Source: Nakamurella antarctica | GTDB lineage: Bacteria; Actinomycetota; Actinomycetes; Mycobacteriales; Nakamurellaceae | Reading direction: 5' to 3' | Assembly (NCBI RefSeq): GCF_003860405.1 | Contig: NZ_CP034170.1 | Coordinates: 3,224,001-3,288,000, forward strand | Length of the DNA: 64,000 nt | Notes under the pieces: model-generated | The model's input: only the letters and a program-made list of their open reading frames with translations | What the model was told of the DNA's origin: nothing | Database searches by the model: none | Position numbers and translations under genes: made by a program | Shown: positions 27,770-36,743 of the stretch, in pieces | How the letters are laid out: each line of letters begins with the position of its first letter | Position numbering within the stretch: position 1 is the stretch's first letter

Positions 27770-29122
27770 ATGACGGTGCAGAGTCGGTACATCGACATCC
27801 GGGATTCGCTTCGGACACAGCTATGGCCGGTGCCGACCGTCGGCATCGTTCTCGCTCTGATTGTCGGCGTGGCACTGCCAGAACTGGACCGGGCAGTCGA
27901 CGACTCGCTTCCCGCCAGCATCAGTGCCTACCTCTTCGGCGGCGGAGCCTCTGCGGCGCGAACAGTCCTCGACGCGGTTGCGAGTTCCCTCATTACCGTT
28001 ACTTCCCTTACCTTTTCGCTCACAGTCGTGACGCTGCAACTAGCGAGCGGACAGTTTTCGCCGCGGCTCCTGCGAACCTTCACTCGCGATCGCTTCGTCC
28101 ACTTCACGCTCGCGCTTTTCCTCGCGACATTCGTGTACGCGTTGACCGTGCTGCGCACCGTGCGCAGCATTGGGGAGGAGCAAGCCCAGTTCGTCCCGCA
28201 ACTTTCGGTGACGTTGGCGTTCGTCCTCGCGGTCGCCAGTGTCGTCGCGCTCGTGTTGTTCCTCGCTCACCTTGCCCGCGAGATCCGGGTTGAGACGATG
28301 CTGCAGGGGGTTCGCAAGGATGCGATCGCCGCCGTCGTACGGCTTCTGGCACCGGGTGAGGGGCCCGATGACGACGAAACGTCCGACATGGCTGCCTCTT
28401 TCAAAGATTCCGACCCGATCCTGGCTGACAAGTCCGGCTTCTTGACATCGGTCGACCACGACGGTCTGTGCGCGGCGGCGTCCGAGATCGGAGCAGTGGT
28501 GCTCATCGAAAGATGGCCCGGCGCGTTCGTGGTTGCTGGCACACCGATCGGCCGCTCCCGGGGTGTCCCGAAGAATCCAAAAGAGACTGTGGCCGCTTTC
28601 GAGGCCGCGTTGAAGAAGTCCCTCACAATCCGCAACGAGCGCAACGACACCCAGGACTTCACGTTCGGCCTTCGGCAGCTCACCGACGTCACCACCAAGG
28701 CGCTATCTCCCGGCGTTAACGACCCGACCACGGCGATCCACTCGTTGGGACACATTTCGGCGTTGCTCTGCGAAATCGCTCGCCACGACCTGCGCCCTCA
28801 GCGGTGGTACGACGATGACGGTTGCCTGCGCGTCGTTTGCCTTCAGCCGGGCTTCAGTGACATTTTGGACGAGGCGCTCGCGCAGCCGCGGCGCTACGGG
28901 GCATCCGATCCGGCGCTGATGGTGCGCCTGTTTGAACTGCTCCGCGAGGTGGGGTGGTCGGTTCGCACTCCCCACCAGAGAGAGGCGGTCACTGGCCAAC
29001 TCGCGAGGTTGCGGGCTACAGCCGCTGCGCAGGATTTCGACGAGGCGGAACGTGCGCAGTTGGGGCGGTGCGACGTGCAGGTCCAACAGGCACTTCGTGG
29101 TCTGTGGGCCGAAAGTTCGTAG
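27770..29122 (+). CDS. DUF2254 family membrane protein
   Basis: A 450-residue integral membrane protein. Hydrophobic segments: VPTVGIVLALIVGVALPEL, VASSLITVTSLTFSLTVVTLQLAS, FTLALFLATFVYALTVL and VTLAFVLAVASVVALVLFL. Then a large soluble C-terminal part with the conserved FTFGLRQLTDVTTKALSPG...NDPTTA, the DUF2254 hallmark. Function of the family is unknown. GGAGGCGGCTC precedes ATG 27770. Confidence 0.85.
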   Translation: MTVQSRYIDIRDSLRTQLWPVPTVGIVLALIVGVALPELDRAVDDSLPASISAYLFGGGASAARTVLDAVASSLITVTSLTFSLTVVTLQLASGQFSPRLLRTFTRDRFVHFTLALFLATFVYALTVLRTVRSIGEEQAQFVPQLSVTLAFVLAVASVVALVLFLAHLAREIRVETMLQGVRKDAIAAVVRLLAPGEGPDDDETSDMAASFKDSDPILADKSGFLTSVDHDGLCAAASEIGAVVLIERWPGAFVVAGTPIGRSRGVPKNPKETVAAFEAALKKSLTIRNERNDTQDFTFGLRQLTDVTTKALSPGVNDPTTAIHSLGHISALLCEIARHDLRPQRWYDDDGCLRVVCLQPGFSDILDEALAQPRRYGASDPALMVRLFELLREVGWSVRTPHQREAVTGQLARLRATAAAQDFDEAERAQLGRCDVQVQQALRGLWAESS

Positions 29123-29143
29123 GCGGGTCCTCGTACTCCTCTA

Positions 29144-29185
29144 CTACTGCGCGAGATCTACTGCGCGAGATCTACTGCGCTAGGT
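29144..29185. repeat. 14-bp tandem repeat over the dnaB stop codon
   Basis: Three copies of CTACTGCGCGAGAT (29144, 29158, and a changed copy at 29172). The third supplies the dnaB stop (CTA on the plus strand), so loss or gain of units falls mainly in the 3' untranslated part. Confidence 0.85.
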
Positions 29186-30569
29186 CTATGAAGCGGCTGT
29201 AATGCAGTTGGTGCGCGACGGCGATGGTCATGGTTTGGCCGTTGCGATGCTTGGCGACAATCAGGTCAGCCTCGCCGGCGCGAGGGTCGTCTGCCTCGTG
29301 AATATCGGGACGGTGAACCAGAATCACCATGTCGGCGTCCTGCTCCAGCGAACCTGACTCACGAAGGTCAGAAATCAGCGGGCGCTTGTCTGTCCGTTGC
29401 TCGGGGCCCCGGTTCAGCTGCGAAATGGCGATCACCGGAACTTCCAGTTCCTTGGCCAACAGCTTCATCTGCCGAGAAAATTCCGAGACTTCCTGCTGAC
29501 GGGACTCGACCTTCTTCCCCGACGACATCAACTGCAGGTAGTCCAGCACAATGAGCTTGAGGTTGTTGCGCTGCTTAAGCCTGCGGGCCTTCGCGCGGAT
29601 CTCCATCATCGTCATGTTAGGGGAGTCGTCGATAAACATGGGTGCATCGGAGATCTCGCTCATCCGGCGGACGATCTTCTGCCAGTCGTGCTCCGACATG
29701 GTGCCAGCTCGCATCTGCGACAGTTTGATCTGGGCCTCAGCGGACAGCAACCGCATGGTGATCTCGGTTTTGGACATTTCGAGTGAAAAGAACGCGCTGG
29801 TCATCCCATGTTTGACGGACGCATTCCTGGCAATATCCAAGGCCAGTGTCGATTTACCCACACCGGGCCTCGCCGCAATAATGATCATCTGGCCTGGGTG
29901 GAAGCCGTTGGTCAGTTTGTCGAGATCGGTGAATCCGGTGGGCACTCCTGACGACATTCCGCCGCTGCTTTGGATTGCGTCGATCTCGTCCATAGTCGGC
30001 TGCAGGAGCTCCTCAAGGATGACGTAGTCCTCGGTGGTGCGCCGTTCAGTGACCTCATAAATTTCGGCTTGCGCTCGGTCCACGATCTCGTCGACGTCGC
30101 CACTGCCGCCCTCTTCGGACCCGCCATAGCCGAGCTGGACGATCTTGGTGCCCGCCTCAACCAAGCGGCGAAGCACTGATTTCTCACTGACGATCTGGGC
30201 GTAATAACCGGCGTTCGCCGCGGTCGGCACGGTAGCCGTCAAATGGTGCAGATATACGGCACCGCCAGCGCGAGGCAGCGTCCCGTGGCGCTCCAGCTCG
30301 GCGGACACAGTGATGGGATCAGCGGGGTCGCCACGCGAATACAGATCCAGGATCGCTTCATAGACCAGGGTGTGGGCGGGCTTGTAGAAATCGCGACCCG
30401 TCAAGATCTCGGCGACGTCCGCGATGGCATCCTTGGAAAGCAACATGCCGCCGAGGACCGACTGCTCCGCCGGCAAATCCTGCGGGGGCTGGCGATCGAA
30501 CGCCACGGGGGCCGATGCGTTGCCTACGCCAGATTTGCGGGATGAAGACCATTGCTCTTCCGCGCTCAT
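29172..30569 (-). CDS. dnaB: Replicative DNA helicase DnaB
   Basis: A 465-residue hexameric helicase that unwinds DNA at the replication fork. N-terminal domain (PPQDLPAEQSVLGGMLL, GRDFYKPAHTLVYEAI), linker, then the RecA-like core with Walker A ARPGVGKSTLALDIARN, Walker B region LIVLDYLQLM, and the C-terminal SDLRESGSLEQDADMVILVHR. No intein. ATG 30569 (MSAEEQ) follows GGGAGGG and is preferred over the upstream 30611 start. The usual rpsF-ssb-rpsR-rplI neighbours are not on the downstream (left) side. Confidence 0.95.
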   Translation of the reverse strand: MSAEEQWSSSRKSGVGNASAPVAFDRQPPQDLPAEQSVLGGMLLSKDAIADVAEILTGRDFYKPAHTLVYEAILDLYSRGDPADPITVSAELERHGTLPRAGGAVYLHHLTATVPTAANAGYYAQIVSEKSVLRRLVEAGTKIVQLGYGGSEEGGSGDVDEIVDRAQAEIYEVTERRTTEDYVILEELLQPTMDEIDAIQSSGGMSSGVPTGFTDLDKLTNGFHPGQMIIIAARPGVGKSTLALDIARNASVKHGMTSAFFSLEMSKTEITMRLLSAEAQIKLSQMRAGTMSEHDWQKIVRRMSEISDAPMFIDDSPNMTMMEIRAKARRLKQRNNLKLIVLDYLQLMSSGKKVESRQQEVSEFSRQMKLLAKELEVPVIAISQLNRGPEQRTDKRPLISDLRESGSLEQDADMVILVHRPDIHEADDPRAGEADLIVAKHRNGQTMTIAVAHQLHYSRFIDLAQ

Positions 30570-30767
30570 CTCATGCCCTCCCAAGTCACTGTCCGCAACG
30601 CTCGCAAGCACGTTGTTGATGCGTCATCTTGTTGTATCGCGCTGCACCGACAGGCACGGGCAGAGCGCCAACAGCTCCGCCTAGCTGCCCGCCGAGGCGA
30701 CCGTCACGCTACGAAGCCTCACGGTAAGCCGCGGCATCTTCGGGGCCTAATGACCCTGGGGATGGCC

Positions 30768-30908
30768 TTGTGGACAACCTGGGGATAAGTCTGGCTTTCG
30801 CCTAGTGGATATTGCTGGCCGTTTGTGGATACCGTGGGGAAATCTCTCACATGTTTACACATAATCCCAGATCACAGCGCTGACGCGCCGCTGGGAGATT
30901 GTGGATAG
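30768..30908 (-). promoter_or_regulatory. DnaA-box-like cluster upstream of dnaB
   Basis: Read on the minus strand, TTGTCCACA is exact at 30769-30777. One-mismatch versions of TTATCCACA lie at 30824-30832 (GTATCCACA) and 30900-30908 (CTATCCACA). A two- to three-mismatch version is at 30804-30812. All face the same way within 140 bases. The rest of the 578-base gap (30570-31147) has no gene that I can support. This may link dnaB expression to DnaA or mark an initiation-related locus; no dnaA or dnaN is present. Confidence 0.55.
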
Positions 30909-31147
30909 AAATTGATGACAACCCGGCGGCGTGGCGCGATATGTGACGTCGGCGTGTCGCTTCCAATACCCTTCACGCTCTAAAAAGCAAGATGGCACCC
31001 TCATAATTCGTCCCATCGAGGGTAAAGATCCGGGCAAAATTCCCACTGTGGGACAGGAGTTACCTACGCTGCACTGGGCACTGGGCAGGCCACCCGTTGG
31101 ATACCGCGATGCTCACTATTGGCGAGGGTGGGATGACGCACTCCCGG

Positions 31148-31642
31148 TCAGTGAGAGCCTTCTGGTTCGCCGGCCGAGCCACCCTGTTCGTCGAACTTCA
31201 TTTCGGCTTCAAAAATGTGGTTCCTGCCCGCGCTGAGTTGTTCTCGAACTTTGGTGTCCACGGCTTTGAAGACGCTGTAGTACTGATCGTCATAATTCTC
31301 GACGATCTGGAAGGTCCACATATCGCGCACCACATCCCGGCCCACCAAGACGTCTTCGATCTCGTCAGCCAATTCGGGATGGCCGGCTTTGCGCAACGCC
31401 TCAATCCCGTCCTGCAGATTCAGATCCGCCATGCCGCTCATCCGGTGGAACTGATAGAGCATCCCGCGGGCGTTCTCAATTATTTCGAATGCGGCGGAAA
31501 TCTTGCCCACCGCTTCCACTTCGGCGTCTGTCGAACGGGCAGGGCGTTCGTGGAAAACAGGTCGGTCGGGGTGCTTTGCCGAGCCGTACAAAGCCCGTAA
31601 ATCCTGGTCTACAGCGTTGTCTGACTGTGGTTCTTGTGACAC
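31148..31642 (-). CDS. Conserved hypothetical protein
   Basis: A 164-residue soluble protein of unknown function. GTG 31642 has GAGGAGAA at good spacing and gives the N-terminus VSQEPQSDN; the longer frame to 31756 has no ribosome site. It is acidic, with a mostly helical body (EVEAVGKISAAFEIIENARGMLYQFHRMSG) and the notable YDDQYYSVFKAVD stretch. No signal peptide, no catalytic motif seen. Confidence 0.7.
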   Translation of the reverse strand: MSQEPQSDNAVDQDLRALYGSAKHPDRPVFHERPARSTDAEVEAVGKISAAFEIIENARGMLYQFHRMSGMADLNLQDGIEALRKAGHPELADEIEDVLVGRDVVRDMWTFQIVENYDDQYYSVFKAVDTKVREQLSAGRNHIFEAEMKFDEQGGSAGEPEGSH

Positions 31643-31770
31643 CGTTTCTCCTCTTGCGCGTCCCTGATCTTTATCGGGTGCAGCGACTTTAAGGCTTCCG
31701 GGTAATCGGCCCTGGATCGATGCAAAACCCTCATACCCGCCCCGCGCAAAAAGCAACCCTGACGAGGCGT

Positions 31771-32040
31771 CTAACCGTGCCGCCCGCCGTGCCGCCCGCT
31801 GGTGAAGACGTCGCGAACGAGCAGCCCGTAAGCCCGATCAATGGGGTCACGGACCCTGTCATTCGCATCGCCGCCGTCATAGATTGTGTCGGTGACTGTC
31901 GTGCCATGTGGAGTGGTCACCGTCCACCGCATCGGCTGCGCCACGCCGCTGCGGCTTAACTCGTCCGCGAGAGCCGCGGTGATCAGCTCCGGATTCGCAA
32001 TGGACGCGCTGAAGCCGCTACTGGTTTCGAGTTGGTACAT
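31771..32040 (-). CDS. Small hypothetical protein
   Basis: An 89-residue protein with a good ribosome site (GGAGGGG before ATG 32040). The sequence has the pattern of a small alpha-beta fold (MYQLETSSGFSASIANPELI, MRWTVTTPHGTTVTDTIYDG) and an HGGRHG tail. It lies 42 bases after the ABC permease on the same strand and may be co-transcribed. No family recognised. Confidence 0.6.
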   Translation of the reverse strand: MYQLETSSGFSASIANPELITAALADELSRSGVAQPMRWTVTTPHGTTVTDTIYDGGDANDRVRDPIDRAYGLLVRDVFTSGRHGGRHG

Positions 32041-32082
32041 AGCCCCTCCAAGTGGGTGCGGTATCGCAAAACCGGTACGGCG

Positions 32083-34476
32083 TCATTCGGTGCGCATCTT
32101 CTCGAGCCGGGTCAGCGCAGGAACGGCTGGCAGCGTCGCGGCAGTCACGAGGAGTGATGCCAGCACGGCAGTCACCCCAATCAGCAACGCGATCAACCAA
32201 TTCGGGGCGAAGGCGGGGGTGATGCTGGAGCCGGACAGCGAGTTGGTCGCCGCCGACGCGTAGAAGGTGAGGAGTGCTCCGACCGCGATGCCCAAGATCG
32301 CTCCGGTGACGGCGGGAATCATGGCTCCGGCGAGGATGGATCTGGCGATCAAGCCTCGCGGCGCTCCGGCGGCGACCGCCAATGTGAGCGTCCGGCGCCT
32401 CTCCACGAGTTGCTCTACGGCGACGACAAGCAGCCCGAGCAACGCCACCAGCAGGGTAAGACCACCGCCGAGGATGAGGCCGGTTTGCAGCGTGGACGTG
32501 AGTTTGATCGTGGGACTATCTGCCGCCCACTCTGAATTCCCTGTGACTTCCGCTCGAGATCCGAAGCCACCGACGACATTGCGGAGTTGGTCGACCGCAT
32601 CGGCGCCCGTCGCGCGCAGCGTGAAGTACGCGAACGAATTGGCCAAGACGCCATCGAGGTTCGGCCCAATCGCACCCTCGGTGACTATCAGGTACGGCGC
32701 GAACGGGTTCATCGCGTCGTCTGGTTGAGCGTCGCGGATCACGTCAGGCAGAGACCACGAACTGCTCGATCGATCCACTGCGGCAGAGGCACTCAACGTG
32801 GCGCCGGGGGTGATGGGATCGCTGCCGTAAGCACCCACCCGGAAGACGTCGCCGTCACGACAGTCTGTGATGCCGGAAGTAGCTTCGATCTGCGGGCACG
32901 TGGCGACGAATGCCTCAAAACTGCTGCTGTCAGGGTTGGCGCCCAGCCACACGTAGCTGCCAGCGGTGACCGCGGTGACCCCCCCACTTCGCTGGAAAAG
33001 CGCTGTGAGGCTGGCCATCTCGGCTTGAGTGGCACCGTGGACTTGAATCTGAAACTGATTCGGGTCGCGGTCTGCATAACGACCAGTGTCGACAACCGTG
33101 GAGGTCATCGCGAGCAGTGCCTGAAAAGCTATGGCCGCTGCGACTACCACCGAAATTCCGGCAACTGATCGCGAAGCGGCGCCAATGTTGGACTGTAGTC
33201 GGCGGATGGCGAGGTGCCACGCCAGCCCTGCCGAGGGCAGGCGGTTCGCTACGACGGCCAGCAGGAGTGGGAGAAGTACAGGCACCAGCAGCAGTCCGAG
33301 CACAACGGTGCCACCGAGAATCGCTAACCCCACCGGACTGAAGCTGACGAGAATGCCCGTCAACTGGATCGCGATCAACGCGAAGACAATCAACGCGAAG
33401 ACAACGCGCCAGCCAGGACGCGCACTCTTGCCGGACTTCTTGTCGTGCCTGGAAGGCCGAACATTGCTCACCACGCCTGCGGTCGCGATTACGGGCACAC
33501 CAACGACGATCAAGGCGGCCAGCCACGGCTGCGGGCTGATGTCGGTAGTGAAAAATCCATCCCCAGCCACCCTGATCCACGGGGCCGTCCGGATGACGAA
33601 GAACCACGCTGCCCCCAGCAGGACGCCGGCCACCGCCCCGACCAGCGTTTCGCCGGCGAGGACGCGACGCCGCTGCGCGCCGGTGGCACCCATTAATCCT
33701 AAGACCGCGGATCTGCGATCGCGTGTGCCCGACCCCAACCGCGACATCAACGATACGAAGATCAGCAGCGGCACCAGTACCACTGCAGCCCCGGTAACCA
33801 GCGCAGCCCGCGTGAGGTCGCCATAGACGTCGCCGTTATAGCCATACCTCCAGTCCTGCTTGCCCCAGCCAGAACTGAGCCCGTGGTAGCCGCCATCCTG
33901 ATCTGCGACCGACGAGGGTGCTATGCCGCGATAGAAGCGAAGGTCGGTCGGCGAGGTCAGGCCCGATTCGTCGATCACGGCCGCCACCGGCTCGGTGAAC
34001 CTCGGGCGCAGGAGGTAACCGTCGGTCGTCACGAGCAGCTTCAGCAATGCGGGGGAGACAGCCAGCGTTCCCGGCGCCGGGAAATGCGTAAGCCCTGGTG
34101 GCGCTGCTGCCCCTGATTCGATCGGCGCAACGTCGGCGCCAGTGACGAGCAGGCCGCGATATGTCTGGGTGTAGGGAAGCGCGACGAAGGTGGGGGCGTC
34201 TGCCCTCGCTCCGAGAAGTTCAAAACCCACTGGATTCAGTGAGTCGGCTCGTGCGTCGCGGGTATCCAGCGCACTGCTAAAGGATGCCCCCAAGAGCAGA
34301 ACCGCAACACACAAACCGATTCCACCCGCGGTGAGGACTAGCCGGAGCCAACCGCCGCGGCCGCCTCGTACAGCCAAGCGCACACCGATGGCAAGATCGG
34401 ATACGAGATGGCGCAGGCTGCCTCGCTGCGCAGTCGGTGCGTAAGTGAGAGGCTGGGCAGGGGCTTCGGTCGTCAT
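32083..34476 (-). CDS. ABC transporter permease, FtsX/MacB type
   Basis: A 797-residue permease with one N-terminal helix (GWLRLVLTAGGIGLCVAVLLLGASF), a large extracytoplasmic domain, and two FtsX-like blocks of helices (ATRAALVTGAAVVLVPLLIFVSL...; LQTGLILGGGLTLLVALLGLLVV...ILAGAMIPAVTGAILGIAVG). Such proteins pair with a LolD-like ATPase to export peptides or drugs or to transmit force. The start overlaps the stop of the ATPase gene (34473-34476). Confidence 0.87.
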   Translation of the reverse strand: MTTEAPAQPLTYAPTAQRGSLRHLVSDLAIGVRLAVRGGRGGWLRLVLTAGGIGLCVAVLLLGASFSSALDTRDARADSLNPVGFELLGARADAPTFVALPYTQTYRGLLVTGADVAPIESGAAAPPGLTHFPAPGTLAVSPALLKLLVTTDGYLLRPRFTEPVAAVIDESGLTSPTDLRFYRGIAPSSVADQDGGYHGLSSGWGKQDWRYGYNGDVYGDLTRAALVTGAAVVLVPLLIFVSLMSRLGSGTRDRRSAVLGLMGATGAQRRRVLAGETLVGAVAGVLLGAAWFFVIRTAPWIRVAGDGFFTTDISPQPWLAALIVVGVPVIATAGVVSNVRPSRHDKKSGKSARPGWRVVFALIVFALIAIQLTGILVSFSPVGLAILGGTVVLGLLLVPVLLPLLLAVVANRLPSAGLAWHLAIRRLQSNIGAASRSVAGISVVVAAAIAFQALLAMTSTVVDTGRYADRDPNQFQIQVHGATQAEMASLTALFQRSGGVTAVTAGSYVWLGANPDSSSFEAFVATCPQIEATSGITDCRDGDVFRVGAYGSDPITPGATLSASAAVDRSSSSWSLPDVIRDAQPDDAMNPFAPYLIVTEGAIGPNLDGVLANSFAYFTLRATGADAVDQLRNVVGGFGSRAEVTGNSEWAADSPTIKLTSTLQTGLILGGGLTLLVALLGLLVVAVEQLVERRRTLTLAVAAGAPRGLIARSILAGAMIPAVTGAILGIAVGALLTFYASAATNSLSGSSITPAFAPNWLIALLIGVTAVLASLLVTAATLPAVPALTRLEKMRTE

Positions 34477-35168
34477 CTGGCGAGCTCCGTCTCGCAGATG
34501 CGGCCATCGCGCACGACGATCTCGCGGTCGGAATAAGCCGCAATCGAAGGTTCGTGGGTGATGAGAACGATCGCGGTGCCAGCCTCCCGCGCCGTCCCCG
34601 TCAACAGTCGCATGACTCGCTCGCCTTGCAATGAGTCCAGCGCGCCGGTGGGCTCGTCAGCGAATAGGATCTTCGGGTCGACGACCATCGCTCGGGCGAT
34701 CGCAACCCGCTGGGCCTGCCCACCCGAGACCTCGCCTGGGCGCTTCGCTGCCGTGTCACCGACATCCAACCGGTCGAGCCACTGGGCCGCGATAGCCTCA
34801 GCGGTGCGTCGCGGCGATCCCCCCAGTCGCAGCGGCAGCGCAACGTTCTCCAGGCAGGTCAACTCTGGGATGAGTTGGCCGAATTGGAACACGAATCCGA
34901 ATTGCGACCGGCGCAGGATGGATCGCTCACGCTCTCGCATGGCCGTTAGCTCAGCATCCAGGAATGTGACCGTTCCGCTGTCTGGTGAGATGACGCCCGC
35001 CGCGCACTGCAGCAACGTCGACTTACCCGACCCGGAAGGGCCCATCACTGCCACGATCTCACCCTCGTGGACCGTAAGGTGCGCGCCTCGTAGCGCTTGG
35101 GAACCTGTCGATGACGCGGTCGCCCCGAACGTTTTCACGAGACCGGTTGCCTGCAGGAGAAGCGTCAT
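34473..35168 (-). CDS. ABC transporter ATP-binding protein (MacB/LolD type)
   Basis: A 231-residue ATPase. Walker A GPSGSGKST, Q-loop QFG, signature SGGQAQRVAIARAM, Walker B ILFADEPTGALD, and H-loop LITHE are all present. ATG 35168 (MTLLLQATG) overlaps the PadR stop (ATGA), so the three genes padR-ATPase-permease form one operon. Confidence 0.93.
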   Translation of the reverse strand: MTLLLQATGLVKTFGATASSTGSQALRGAHLTVHEGEIVAVMGPSGSGKSTLLQCAAGVISPDSGTVTFLDAELTAMRERERSILRRSQFGFVFQFGQLIPELTCLENVALPLRLGGSPRRTAEAIAAQWLDRLDVGDTAAKRPGEVSGGQAQRVAIARAMVVDPKILFADEPTGALDSLQGERVMRLLTGTAREAGTAIVLITHEPSIAAYSDREIVVRDGRICETELAR

Positions 35169-35689
35169 CGGGTCACCTGCTGGCCCAGTTCCGCGAGCCG
35201 CGCCGCGGTAAGTTCCAACCAACGGAGGTCCGCCTCGAGGTGCAACAACGCGTGGTCACAGATCAACTGGTCAGCGAGATCACCAGACTGCTTGCGTCGG
35301 TTGAACTCTCGCATCGCCTTGAGGTGTTCCGCACGTTGTGCATCCAATAGTTCCGCTGCGGATCGAGATGACATCAGCGCCAGCACCACCTTCGTATAGA
35401 GAGTGTTTTGCAGATATTCCTTCGGGCTCTCAGGAGTCCGTAACCACGACTGCACGTCCGTCACACCGGCATCGGTGATCGCATACCGCTTGCGCTCCGG
35501 GCCCTCCCCCGGCTCGACGCCTTCGACCGTAACCAGGCCGTTCTTCAGCAATCGAGCGAGCGTGGAGTACACCTGCCCGTAGGCCAGTGGCCGTTCGCCG
35601 CGAAACACCTCATCGTGTGCGCGCTTGAGGTCGTAGCCGTGCGAGGGGCTGGCTTCGAGAAGCCCGAGGAGTGTGAGGGAGACTGACAT
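35165..35689 (-). CDS. PadR-family transcriptional regulator
   Basis: A 174-residue winged-helix regulator (LTLLGLLEASPSHGYDLKRAHDE, GQVYSTLARLLKNGLV, YAITDAG) with a C-terminal dimerisation helix bundle. ATG 35689 begins the conserved N-terminus. PadR genes at the head of ABC operons usually repress their own operon and respond to drugs or cell-wall stress. Confidence 0.9.
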   Translation of the reverse strand: MSVSLTLLGLLEASPSHGYDLKRAHDEVFRGERPLAYGQVYSTLARLLKNGLVTVEGVEPGEGPERKRYAITDAGVTDVQSWLRTPESPKEYLQNTLYTKVVLALMSSRSAAELLDAQRAEHLKAMREFNRRKQSGDLADQLICDHALLHLEADLRWLELTAARLAELGQQVTR

Positions 35690-35785
35690 GCTGGCGACTA
35701 TACACACCGTATCTACACTCGCATAGTACTTCGCCCAGATGGTCTCTGCGCGCTGGTTAGGGGGTCCGTTGCGGTGCGTCCCCTG

Positions 35786-36250
35786 TTACTGGTCTCCGCC
35801 TTCGCGAACGACACGTTCGCGGGCCAGCAACTCGTGGGCTGCGTCGTTCTCCAGCACGGTGCCGTCGTCCAACGCGATGCTCAGGCTGGACCGATACGCA
35901 GCGCCCTCCCCCGGCCGCACCACTTGCGCCGGCGTCAAAGGAGTTTGGTCCAGCAGCGTCAACCGCGCTGGGTCGATGAGGTAGGGCAGATAGCTAAAGC
36001 CGGTGCCGGTCTCGACCAAATCGGCTTCGTCGACGCCGTCAATCGCCCAGACATCGACCGGCCCACCGGTGTTGTTCATCCTGACGAAAAATTCGGCCGT
36101 GAAATAGTCGGGCACTACGAAGATGCCGTCCGCTTCTGGCTCGCAGCTGCCAGCGATCCCCGAAGCTAGGGACATGCGCGACCAATCCAGCCCGTGCGCT
36201 CGGATCGATGCACGGTTGTTGGCGGAACTCACGTGAAACATGCGGCTCAT
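35786..36250 (-). CDS. Hypothetical protein, possible ADP-ribosyltransferase-like fold
   Basis: A 154-residue protein. The N-terminus MFHVSSANNRASIRAHGLDW resembles the HxSxxN...SIxxxGL opening of small ART-like or RNA phosphotransferase-like proteins. GIFVVPDYFTAEFFVRMN and VDVWAIDGVD fit a following beta core. No confirmed catalytic triad. It stands alone between the ABC operon and a long intergenic region. Confidence 0.5.
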   Translation of the reverse strand: MSRMFHVSSANNRASIRAHGLDWSRMSLASGIAGSCEPEADGIFVVPDYFTAEFFVRMNNTGGPVDVWAIDGVDEADLVETGTGFSYLPYLIDPARLTLLDQTPLTPAQVVRPGEGAAYRSSLSIALDDGTVLENDAAHELLARERVVREGGDQ

Positions 36251-36443
36251 GCGTACACCCTAGGTCTACCTTGCCCATCCGATGGCGACAGTACGTTCCG
36301 ATGCGGATCTATCGTTGACGCGCAGCACTCAAATCCCCTGGATGCGACGGCGCCTTTCTCGACTCGGGCGATAGTCCGATGCGGAACGCAGGCAGAGGTC
36401 TACGCTCTGCTCGCGGGAAGTGAGCCTGCCGGTCGATGATCAC

Positions 36444-36504
36444 GCCGAGCGGTGCGATATAACGCGCAAATCGCCGTTTCGAGCGTCATAGGGCACCGCT
36501 CGGC
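36444..36504. promoter_or_regulatory. 12-bp inverted repeat, role unknown
   Basis: GCCGAGCGGTGC (36444-36455) and its exact complement (36493-36504) are 37 bases apart, in the 493-base gap before the efflux-pump gene. It could be an operator pair or a structured leader. Confidence 0.45.
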
Positions 36505-36555
36505 AGGGGAAGGGCAGGGGAAGGGCGGGGGAGGGGCGGGGGAACGGCGGGGGAT
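36504..36555 (+). repeat. G-rich tract with G-quadruplex potential
   Basis: At least eight runs of three or more G with one- to three-base spacers (AGGGGAAGGGC, CGGGGGAGGGGCGGGGG). It lies about 200 bases upstream of the efflux-pump start. I see no gene in 36251-36743. Confidence 0.7.
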
Positions 36556-36743
36556 CGGCGAAAAAATGCTCAAGGAGCCCCCACAGCACGCAATTCGTGA
36601 CGAATAGCACCACTAACCCGCCAGAAATCCTATATTCCCGTATTACAATCAGATAACGCTGTATCGCTAGTCCGGGACTCCCAAGGTTGTGTGCTCATCG
36701 GCGACTAGAAATTTCGTCTTACCGATCTTGGAAGGTTCTTGCC

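Noticed and set aside
30570-31147. Chromosomal origin (oriC)
   Set aside because: Few boxes, no AT-rich unwinding stretch that I can define, and no dnaA, dnaN or rpmH next to it.
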